6,572 nucleotides of DNA from Actinomycetes bacterium (GTDB taxonomy: Bacteria > Actinomycetota > Coriobacteriia > Coriobacteriales > Eggerthellaceae). Under the pieces are notes generated by a model, which saw only the letters and a list, made by a program, of their open reading frames with translations, was not told the origin of the DNA and did not search any database. The stretch lies in NCBI GenBank assembly GCA_023395755.1, contig JAEWYG010000226.1, positions 1 to 6,572 of the forward strand, read 5' to 3'. Of the stretch, positions 1 to 5,752 are shown piece after piece. The first letter of the stretch is position 1. Every line of letters starts with the position of its first letter. The translations under genes and the position numbers were made by a program.

Positions 1-1140
1 CGTATGATCGAATGCATCGTCTTTATCATAGGTTGCCAGCGCATAGTCGTAGAGAGAATAAGCGCTTTTCCGCCCGACAACGGTACAAGAACCTTTATAG
101 AATTTCAGCTTCACCGTACCGGACAGACACCGCTGCGTGGAAGCCATAAACGAGTCGATAGCTTCCTTCAAAGGAGAAAACCACTGGCCATTGTAAACGG
201 CGGTGGCCCAAGCCTGCTCCATGCCCAACTTGTAGTGCAGCACCTCCCGTTCCAGCACCATATCCTCGAGAGCCTTGTGCGCCTGTATAAGTGCCAACCC
301 ACCTGGCACCTCGTAGCACTCGCGACTCTTTACGCCCACAAGCCGGTTCTCGATCATATCAATACGACCAAACCCGTGCTTGCCTGCAATTTCATTCAGA
401 GCATAAATAACGCCTAGGAAACTTTTCTGGTTACCATTAATCATATATGGCAGCCCCCGGGAAAACACGAGCTCCACGTATTCTGGCTCATCAGGTGCCT
501 GGACAGGATCGGTCGTCATGGTGTAAATATCCGCTGGCGGCTCAGCCCACGGATCTTCCAGGATGCCACATTCGATAGCCCGACCCCACAGATTGTCGTC
601 GATGGAATAAGGCGAGGCCTTTGTCGCTGGCACCTCAATACCATGCTCAAGCGCCCAATCAATTTCCTCGGGCCGCGTATGCAAATCCCACTCCCGTACC
701 GGAGCTAAAATCTCGATGCTGGGATCAAGCATCGTAATGCTCGCCTCGAACCGCACTTGATCGTTTCCCTTACCCGTGCAGCCGTGCGCAATGTATTTGG
801 CTCCAAACTTATGCGCAGCATCAACTAAATGCTTTGAGATAAGTGGCCTTGACAACGCAGATACCAGCGGATACTTGTTTTCGTACATAGCATTGGCAGC
901 AAGGGCCTTGGCTAGATACTCACTGGCAAATGTTTCCCTCATATCAACTACGAGACACTCCAGCGCACCCGATTTCAAAGCCTTTTGTTTAATTTTTTCC
1001 AAACCCTCGTGCTCTTGTCCCACATCACCAACAACAGCAATGACATCAAGGTTATTATGAACTTGCAGCCACTTAATACAACACGAGGTATCGAGGCCGC
1101 CCGAGTATGCCAGTACGACTTTTTCTTTTTGCTCCGCCAT
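1..1140 (-). CDS. argG: Argininosuccinate synthase, 3' end cut by window edge
   Basis: This enzyme joins citrulline and aspartate using ATP to give argininosuccinate, the penultimate step of arginine synthesis in the cytoplasm. The frame is open from ATG at 1140 to base 1 with no stop, giving 380 residues. The family is usually about 400 residues, so only about 20 C-terminal residues should be missing. Visible motifs are the N-type ATP pyrophosphatase loop AYSGGLDTS (residues 11-19), PLVSALSRP (91-99), HGCTGKGNDQVRFE (119-132), SPYSIDDN (176-183), ENRLVGVKSRE (264-274) and SPLKEAID (322-329). The start is supported by AGAAGG (1151-1156) ten bases upstream and by the P-loop lying right after it, as usual. 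It lies 238 nt beyond argR in the same direction and probably has its own promoter. In actinobacteria argH commonly follows; that would lie outside the window. The identification is very secure. Confidence 0.97.
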   Translation of the reverse strand, partial: MAEQKEKVVLAYSGGLDTSCCIKWLQVHNNLDVIAVVGDVGQEHEGLEKIKQKALKSGALECLVVDMRETFASEYLAKALAANAMYENKYPLVSALSRPLISKHLVDAAHKFGAKYIAHGCTGKGNDQVRFEASITMLDPSIEILAPVREWDLHTRPEEIDWALEHGIEVPATKASPYSIDDNLWGRAIECGILEDPWAEPPADIYTMTTDPVQAPDEPEYVELVFSRGLPYMINGNQKSFLGVIYALNEIAGKHGFGRIDMIENRLVGVKSRECYEVPGGLALIQAHKALEDMVLEREVLHYKLGMEQAWATAVYNGQWFSPLKEAIDSFMASTQRCLSGTVKLKFYKGSCTVVGRKSAYSLYDYALATYDKDDAFDHT

Positions 1141-1378
1141 GATAGTAAAACCTTCTCTCTATAGGTTATTCATACAGTAATGCCCGGATCGACGATGCGA
1201 GACACAGCGTAGCCCTTATTATTCACGCCCCTTAAAGACATGAAAAACAAGAGATTCCGTGCGCATCGCGGCTTTTCGCGACGGCATGAGTGGCCGGGCG
1301 GCCCTCACGACTTGGTGCTGCTATGCAGCGCTTGGTGAGTGGAGGGAGAAAAGCGTCCCTCGAGAAGTATGTAGACGA
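1141..1378 (-). other. argR-argG intergenic region with short inverted repeats
   Basis: These 238 nt hold no convincing gene. Four short stems occur in the half nearest argR: GAGGGA/TCCCTC (1342-1347 with 1356-1361), GCTGC/GCAGC (1317-1321 with 1325-1329), TGAG-GGCC/GGCC-CTCA with one bulged T (1287-1307), and TCGCG/CGCGA (1266-1281). CTTGGTG is repeated at 1311-1317 and 1331-1337. None of the stems is followed directly by a T run in the minus direction; TTGTTTTTC appears only at 1250-1242. The half nearest argG holds the candidate promoter and the ribosome site at 1151-1156. Confidence 0.5.
1218..1246 (-). promoter_or_regulatory. Candidate argG promoter with overlapping ArgR half-site
   Basis: On the minus strand TTTTCA (1246-1241, 4 of 6 to TTGACA) and AATAAT (1223-1218, 5 of 6 to TATAAT) are 17 nt apart. 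The expected start is near 1211, about 70 nt before the argG ATG. TGAATAAT (1225-1218) covers the -10 and matches one ARG-box arm; a second TGAATAA lies at 1172-1166, in the leader. Neither has a good opposing ATTCA arm, so operator function is only suggested. Confidence 0.35.
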
Positions 1379-1807
1379 CTAACGTCGTCGCAGTCGGTCG
1401 ATGGCGCGCTCTACGTCAAGAGCGGCCTCGGGGCTTTCGGCGGCAATCATAATAGTATTGTCGCCGGCAACGGTGCCAAGAGCACCGCGTAAACAGGCCT
1501 TATCGAGCGCAGCAGAGACGCCGGCAGCTCCGCCGGAGAACGTCTTCACTACGATAAGATTGCCTGCCACGTGTACCTCTTCAACTAGTTCGGAAACCAT
1601 GCGCTGCAAGCGCATTTCCTCCGGGAGCACATAATAACCTTCGCGAGACTTCACGAGACCCATATCCATGATGTCCCGAGAGATGGTAGCTTGAGTACAA
1701 TCGTATCCAGCGGCTTGCAGCTGATCGGCAAGATCACGCTGCGTTTTGACATTATGCTCGCGAATGATGTCGCGAATAATATCATGCCGTTGTTGCCGCT
1801 TCCTCAT
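1379..1807 (-). CDS. argR: Arginine repressor ArgR
   Basis: ArgR is a hexameric transcription factor that binds ARG boxes when loaded with arginine and represses the biosynthetic genes. The 142-residue product fits the family (about 150). The N-terminal winged helix-turn-helix spans about residues 1-65, with the recognition segment TQATISRDIMDMGLVK (38-53). The C-terminal oligomerisation and arginine-binding domain carries GTVAGDNTIMIA (111-122), the family's GT(I/V)AGD(D/N)T signature. I start at ATG 1807 because MRKRQQRHDIIRDII matches the usual ArgR N-terminus and GAGAGAG (1818-1824) lies ten bases upstream. An in-frame ATG at 1864 would add 19 residues with no ribosome site and none of the usual ArgR sequence. 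The gene sits between argD and argG, separated from both by more than 230 nt, which suggests separate and possibly self-controlled transcription. It ends in TAG. Confidence 0.96.
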   Translation of the reverse strand: MRKRQQRHDIIRDIIREHNVKTQRDLADQLQAAGYDCTQATISRDIMDMGLVKSREGYYVLPEEMRLQRMVSELVEEVHVAGNLIVVKTFSGGAAGVSAALDKACLRGALGTVAGDNTIMIAAESPEAALDVERAIDRLRRR

Positions 1808-1871
1808 GCCTTGGTTACTCTCTCGTTTCTCGCGGAGAACTATTACATACGGTTTCACAGCCATTCGTCGG

Positions 1872-1900
1872 ATTATGCAGAAAATCGCAATACCGATGAA
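1872..1900 (-). promoter_or_regulatory. Candidate argR promoter
   Basis: On the minus strand TTCATC (1900-1895, 3 of 6 matches to TTGACA) and CATAAT (1877-1872, 5 of 6 to TATAAT) are 17 nt apart. The expected transcript start is near 1865, giving a leader of about 58 nt before the argR ATG. It lies just downstream of an A/T-rich tract. This is a prediction from consensus only. Confidence 0.4.
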
Positions 1901-1910
1901 AAATATGCAT
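1896..1910. promoter_or_regulatory. ARG-box-like palindrome upstream of argR
   Basis: ATGCATATTTTTCAT on the minus strand has two half-sites, TGCAT and TTTCA, each one mismatch from the ArgR half-sites TGAAT and ATTCA. They are spaced by 3 bases rather than the usual 4. It overlaps the candidate -35 of argR, where ArgR binding would block transcription. Self-repression of argR is common in the family. The unusual spacing limits confidence. Confidence 0.4.
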
Positions 1911-1947
1911 TAAATAGTACCTTATGTCGACGCGTTTGCGAAGAAGT

Positions 1948-1972
1948 AATTTTTTAAAAGCGCAAAAAAATT
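1948..1972. repeat. A/T-only inverted repeat upstream of argR promoter
   Basis: AATTTTTT (1948-1955) and AAAAAATT (1965-1972) are perfect 8-bp complements around a 9-nt spacer. The tract lies about 80-110 nt upstream of the expected argR transcript start. It could act as a bent or UP-like DNA segment, or with its uridine runs add to termination after argD. The sequence does not say which. Confidence 0.4.
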
Positions 1973-1998
1973 CGCTAGCACACCTAATGCAACCGAAT

Positions 1999-2025
1999 AA
2001 GACGACCTTTAAAGCGCACCGTCTT
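1999..2025. terminator. Hairpin after argD, possible terminator
   Basis: AAGACG (1999-2004) and CGTCTT (2020-2025) form a perfect 6-bp stem around a 15-nt loop, beginning 16 nt past the argD stop. On the plus strand the stem runs into TTTTT; on the minus strand the following CTTATT is a poor uridine tract. It may end or reduce argCJBD transcription before argR, but it is weak as an intrinsic terminator in that direction. Confidence 0.35.
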
Positions 2026-2040
2026 TTTCATGGAGATAGT

Positions 2041-3306
2041 TTACCCTAAAATACAGCACAAACGCTCGACAAGTGTGTCTATATCAGCTTTCTGACACAC
2101 GAGCGGCGGTAGAAAACGCAGCGTATGCGGGCCCGTAGCGTTTAGCAGAAGCCCTGCGGCCAAGGCACGAGCAACCACGTCGTTTGCATCAAGGGTTTTA
2201 TCGAGATCGGCGGCCACCATCAGCCCTAAGCCGCGCACCTGCCCCACATGCGGCAACTCAGCCAGCCGCTCACGCAGATACGCGCCCATACGCTCAACGT
2301 GGTCGGAAAAACCTTCATCCACCAAGGTACGCAGCGTTGCTTGCGCTGCAGCAACAGCCAAGCAGCTGCCACCAAACGTGGAACCATGATCTCCTGGCTG
2401 ATAAGATGCAGCCACGTCGGCACGCGCGGCGCACATACCCGTAGGCATACCAGATGCCACACCCTTAGCAATGGTAACGATGTCGGGCACAATACCAAAA
2501 CGTTGGAAGGCAAACGGCGTACCACAACGAAAGACACCTGTCTGTACTTCGTCGCATATCAAAAGCGCACCGTGTTCCTTAGTAAGCTGACGGGCTGCAC
2601 GCAAGAACGCAGGCGTACAGGGGTGAACGCCGCCTTCTCCCTGAACGCACTCAACCATAACAGCGCATATCTCCTCGCCACGCTCGGAGAACAAAGCTTC
2701 AAGCGACTCCACATCGTTAAGTGGAGTATGGGTAAACCCGTCGGGCAGCGGCTGAAACGACTCTTGCTTGGCTGGTTGAGCGGTAGCAGCAAGCGTGGCC
2801 ATAGTTCGACCGTGAAAACTGCGATCGAGGGTAACGATAACACGCGGTGCACGCGATGCAGCTGTCTGGGCAGCGGTGTCGTCGGCACCGTCCGCTATCA
2901 CTCTTGCAAGAGCTTGCTTTCGAGCATGCAGCCGAGCGAGCTTAATGGCACATTCGTTGGCTTCGGCACCCGAGTTGGCGAAGAAACTCTGCCAAGGTAT
3001 TGCGTCAGGAGAGGCTCCTTGGTTAAGCAAATCAGAGAGTTGGCGAGCGAGTTCTCCCCGCCCTTCTACGTAGTAATAGTTGCTCACATGCATAAGGCGA
3101 GCTGCCTGGGTGCGAATCGCCTCCACAACGCAGGGATGACAGTGTCCTAGACTTATAACACCGATACCCCCAATAAAGTCGAGGTAGGTATTCCCTTGGT
3201 CATCCTCCACTGTCATGCCCCGGCCACGCACCAACTCCACAGGCTTGCGTCCAAACGTGTGCATAACGTAGGTGGATTCCAGTTCTTGTTGCTGCCCAAG
3301 GCTCAT
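2041..3306 (-). CDS. argD: Acetylornithine aminotransferase (class III, PLP-dependent)
   Basis: ArgD transfers an amino group from glutamate to N-acetylglutamate semialdehyde, giving N-acetylornithine. The 421-residue product shows the class III aminotransferase pattern: GRGMTVEDDQGNTYLDFIGG (28-47), the cofactor phosphate loop FFANSGAEANE (108-118), SFHGRTMAT (163-171), the PLP-ring aspartate in CDEVQTG (251-257), the Schiff-base lysine K281 in TIAKGVASGMP, and STFGGS (309-314). The start at 3306 is chosen because AGGAGAG (3318-3324) lies 11 nt upstream and MSLGQQQ leads directly into the conserved N-terminus. The frame stays open to 3519, but that part overlaps argB. It lies 46 nt after argB, in the same operon. 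Residues about 131-154 form an alanine-rich stretch, longer than most ArgD proteins have between the cofactor loop and SFHGRT. Related enzymes such as succinyldiaminopimelate or succinylornithine aminotransferase share the fold, but the arg context decides the name. Confidence 0.95.
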   Translation of the reverse strand: MSLGQQQELESTYVMHTFGRKPVELVRGRGMTVEDDQGNTYLDFIGGIGVISLGHCHPCVVEAIRTQAARLMHVSNYYYVEGRGELARQLSDLLNQGASPDAIPWQSFFANSGAEANECAIKLARLHARKQALARVIADGADDTAAQTAASRAPRVIVTLDRSFHGRTMATLAATAQPAKQESFQPLPDGFTHTPLNDVESLEALFSERGEEICAVMVECVQGEGGVHPCTPAFLRAARQLTKEHGALLICDEVQTGVFRCGTPFAFQRFGIVPDIVTIAKGVASGMPTGMCAARADVAASYQPGDHGSTFGGSCLAVAAAQATLRTLVDEGFSDHVERMGAYLRERLAELPHVGQVRGLGLMVAADLDKTLDANDVVARALAAGLLLNATGPHTLRFLPPLVCQKADIDTLVERLCCILG

Positions 3307-3317
3307 ACGATCAGCTT

Positions 3318-3324
3318 CTCTCCT
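3318..3324 (-). promoter_or_regulatory. Ribosome binding site of argD
   Basis: Minus-strand AGGAGAG, 11 nt before ATG 3306, is the strongest Shine-Dalgarno match in the window. It decides the argD start against the longer open frame that runs back into argB. Confidence 0.7.
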
Positions 3325-3352
3325 GTTTCGTTTCTTGATGTTGGCCCAGCGT

Positions 3353-4339
3353 CTAGCGCTGTTGGTGATGTTGCATTTCAAGTAAGGCCTGATCCCGGTT
3401 TTCAAGCAGCTTCGAAGCAAACTTGCCAAGGGGGTGCGCATCGAACTTACACGATTCCTCAGTCGAGTGCATGGTGGTTCCCACGCCAATACTGGTAAGC
3501 AACTCCAGCAACAACGCATGAGGCGTTGTTCCGTTCAGAATGTGCGCACGGAATACACCCGCGTCAAGAGCATGCACGCAAGACTTCAGCTTAGGAATCA
3601 TGCCTGTGGAAACAATATTGTTCTCGATCATGTACTGAGCTTCGAATACCGTGAGATTGGAAATAAGGGTATCCTTATCCTCGAAGTTTTCATAAAGTCC
3701 GTCCACGTCGGTAAGAAACATTACCTTATGTGCTCCGATGGCTGCAGCTATGTTGCCGGCAACCATATCGGCGTTCACATTATAAAATCCACCATCCTCA
3801 CCCAACGCCACAGAAGCTACCACCGGAATGTAGTCGCCAGCCACAAGATCGTCAAGCAGGGGACGATTGATTCGCGTAATGCGACCCACGCGACCCAAAT
3901 CGACACTAAACTGCTCGGCTACAATAACGCCCGCATCGGCACCCGATACGCCCACGGCAAAGTTGCCGTGTTCGTTTAGGGCCTCAACAAGCTCCTGGTT
4001 TACCTTACCCATAAGTACCGTACGCACTAGATCCATGGCCTCGGGTGTCGTAACACGCTGTCCATCTTTGAACTCAACAGGAAGCTGCATGCGCTCCATT
4101 GCCTCATTGATAGCCAGCCCGCCTCCGTGCACAATGACAGGGTTCACGCCAACAATTTTCAGCAGCACAATATCGTTCATCACCTGGGCACGTAGTCTCT
4201 CGTCCACCATTGCCGAACCACCGTACTTGATAACTACGGTTTTCCCGGTGATATTCTTGATCCACGGAAGCGCCTCGGCGAGAATTTCTGCTGCTTTACT
4301 TGAAGCGCCTTTGGGGCGTGTGTCCTTTGCGTATTTCAT
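3353..4339 (-). CDS. argB: Acetylglutamate kinase
   Basis: ArgB phosphorylates N-acetylglutamate with ATP and is the usual arginine feedback point in organisms that recycle acetyl groups. The 328-residue protein has the amino-acid kinase fold: KTVVIKYGGSAM (33-44, nucleotide site), VIVHGGGLAINEAM (68-81, acetylglutamate site), FKDGQRVT (90-97), YNVNADMVAGNIAAAIGA (186-203) and LTDVDGLY (209-216). The N-terminal helix AAEILAEALPWIKNITG (16-32) is typical of the hexameric, arginine-sensitive class. Oddities: HGGGL where HGGGP is common, STGMIPK (244-250) where TGGMIPK is common, and a tail of 38 residues after GVGTTM (285-290), where homologues usually end within a few residues. The start at 4339 overlaps the argJ stop (ATGA), with GGAG at 4350-4353 ten bases upstream. 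An in-frame ATG at 4393 lies inside argJ and lacks support. Confidence 0.96.
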   Translation of the reverse strand: MKYAKDTRPKGASSKAAEILAEALPWIKNITGKTVVIKYGGSAMVDERLRAQVMNDIVLLKIVGVNPVIVHGGGLAINEAMERMQLPVEFKDGQRVTTPEAMDLVRTVLMGKVNQELVEALNEHGNFAVGVSGADAGVIVAEQFSVDLGRVGRITRINRPLLDDLVAGDYIPVVASVALGEDGGFYNVNADMVAGNIAAAIGAHKVMFLTDVDGLYENFEDKDTLISNLTVFEAQYMIENNIVSTGMIPKLKSCVHALDAGVFRAHILNGTTPHALLLELLTSIGVGTTMHSTEESCKFDAHPLGKFASKLLENRDQALLEMQHHQQR

Positions 4340-5685
4340 GAGCGGTAATCTCCGTTGATCGTAACGTATTCGTGTGTAAGGTCGCACGTCCAAACCGTAG
4401 TGGACGCATCACCGGCGCCGAGGTCGACGTCGATGATAATTTCGGGCTGCTCAAAACGTCGCAATGCCTCGGCTTCATCAAAGGGAACGGTAAGCCCCCC
4501 TCGACATACGGGCAGTCCCAAAATGTCAATAGCCGCATCTTCCTGCCGAAACACTGCACCCGACTTACCAATGGCCATAGCAATACGACCCCAGTTTGCA
4601 TCGTGACCATACACAGCCGTCTTCACTAGCGGAGAATTCGCGATAGTGCGAGCAGCAAGGTCTGCGTCGGCTACGCTGGCCGCCCCCGACACGTTTACCG
4701 TGATAAGACGCGTGGCACCTTCGCCGTCGGCTGCCATCTGACGTGCAAGATCCTCACAAACGGTAAGGAGGGCTGCAGAAAAAGCCGCGTAGGCAGGGGT
4801 ATCGAGGGTGAATGGTTCAGCGCCAGCAGGGGCCGCTAAACCATTCGCAAACAAGAAACATGAATCGTTTGTCGATGTGTCGGAATCAACCGTAACCTTG
4901 TTAAAGGTATGCGCGGCAACAGATGAAAGCGCTCTATGCAACACGTCGGGCAACACAGGAGCATCGGTAGAGATAACAGCAATCATCGTGGCCATATTCG
5001 GCATAATCATGCCGGACCCCTTCGCCATGCCGCCCACCGTAAACGTACAACCAGGATAACCAATAGCGTCACCAGCGAAGGATACCGCTGCCTGCTTCGA
5101 GCAGGTATCGGTAGTCATAATGGCGCGGGCCGCATCGGCACCCCCATGAGCCGCGAGACGATCCACAGCAATTGGAATTCCCTTTTCAAACGGCTCGAGT
5201 GGCAAATGCACGCCAATAACGCCGGTTGAGGCAACCAAAACTTCTTCATCTGGACAGCCCACCGCTTGGCCTACCATACGAGTCGTTATCCGAGCAGCCT
5301 CCAAGCCAGGTTCCCCTGTTGCCGCATTCGCATTACCCGAATTTATCACTACCGCACGCGCCGTGCCGTAAGCAGGCAATCCTGCTTGTGCGCCCAAGTG
5401 TTCACGCGACACGGTCACAGGAGCCGAGCAGAACACGTTTTGGGTGAACACTGCCGCACAGGCACACGGTTGGTCGGAAACCACTAATGCCATATCAAGG
5501 CGTTCGGGATCTTTACGAAACCCTGCATGAATACCCGAAGCACGAAACCCACGCGCCGCAGTTACACCATCGGAAGCAACCGAAAGCCCCAAGCCTTCAC
5601 GACTCCGTGCAATAACAGAACTAGATTCACGCAACGGCTCAACGACTGCACCCTGATCGGCAGAAAAGGAAGAACTGATGGTCAT
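4336..5685 (-). CDS. argJ: Glutamate N-acetyltransferase / ornithine acetyltransferase
   Basis: ArgJ moves the acetyl group from N-acetylornithine to glutamate, releasing ornithine and regenerating the pathway's first intermediate. Bifunctional forms also use acetyl-CoA; sequence alone does not settle which type this is. The 449-residue precursor has the self-cleavage site MPNMATMIAVISTDAP (228-243). Cleavage is expected between A232 and T233, making T233 the nucleophile of the beta chain. Other family segments are GFRASGIHAGFRK (46-58), VVINSGNANAATG (112-124), TGVIGVHLP (154-162), MAKGSGMIMPN (220-230), NKVTVDSDTSTNDS (262-275) and GHDANWGRIAMAIG (360-373). The final residues are TINGDYRS. 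The conserved domain starts near residue 40, so the N-terminus is about 30-40 residues longer than usual; a start inside this stretch is possible. The weak purine-rich site at 5692-5700 supports ATG 5685. The stop overlaps the argB start by four bases, implying translational coupling. Confidence 0.96.
   Translation of the reverse strand: MTISSSFSADQGAVVEPLRESSSVIARSREGLGLSVASDGVTAARGFRASGIHAGFRKDPERLDMALVVSDQPCACAAVFTQNVFCSAPVTVSREHLGAQAGLPAYGTARAVVINSGNANAATGEPGLEAARITTRMVGQAVGCPDEEVLVASTGVIGVHLPLEPFEKGIPIAVDRLAAHGGADAARAIMTTDTCSKQAAVSFAGDAIGYPGCTFTVGGMAKGSGMIMPNMATMIAVISTDAPVLPDVLHRALSSVAAHTFNKVTVDSDTSTNDSCFLFANGLAAPAGAEPFTLDTPAYAAFSAALLTVCEDLARQMAADGEGATRLITVNVSGAASVADADLAARTIANSPLVKTAVYGHDANWGRIAMAIGKSGAVFRQEDAAIDILGLPVCRGGLTVPFDEAEALRRFEQPEIIIDVDLGAGDASTTVWTCDLTHEYVTINGDYRS
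4350..4353 (-). promoter_or_regulatory. Ribosome binding site of argB inside argJ
   Basis: Minus-strand GGAG ends ten bases before the argB ATG at 4339 and lies within the last codons of argJ. With the ATGA stop/start overlap, it fixes the argB start and points to translational coupling, which would keep ArgJ and ArgB output matched. Confidence 0.7.
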
Positions 5686-5704
5686 AGGCTGCTTCTTTCT
5701 CGAA

Positions 5705-5724
5705 CGCGGCTTCAGAACACCGCG
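5705..5724. repeat. GC-rich inverted repeat in the argC-argJ gap
   Basis: CGCGG (5705-5709) and CCGCG (5720-5724) pair around a 10-nt loop in the 67-nt gap between argC and argJ, 20 nt before the argJ start. There is no T run after it, so it is not an intrinsic terminator. A hairpin here could affect mRNA stability or argJ translation. Confidence 0.35.
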
Positions 5725-5752
5725 GCATTCACTGTTAGTGCTCCGAAACCGC

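Noticed and set aside
1170..1241. 23-codon minus-strand frame in the argG leader
   Set aside because: Its start lies upstream of the predicted transcript start and has no good ribosome site.
1219..1287. 22-codon minus-strand frame before argG with three Arg codons, a possible leader peptide
   Set aside because: There is no Shine-Dalgarno site, the Arg codons are scattered rather than in a run, and it overlaps and lies upstream of the likely argG transcript start.
1141..1378. Possible T-box riboswitch before argG
   Set aside because: I could not find the T-box antiterminator consensus or a specifier-type long stem, and there is no intrinsic terminator directly before argG.
1691..1957. 88-codon plus-strand frame covering the argR 5' end and upstream gap
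   Set aside because: It is mostly antisense to argR, with no recognisable protein features; the promoter signals of argR explain the region better.
2248..3150. 300-codon open frame on the plus strand
   Set aside because: It lies wholly antisense to argD, whose motifs are clear. The translation has no recognisable domain and a composition typical of a shadow frame.
3434..3979. 181-codon open frame on the plus strand
   Set aside because: It is antisense to argB and shows no family motif or ribosome site.
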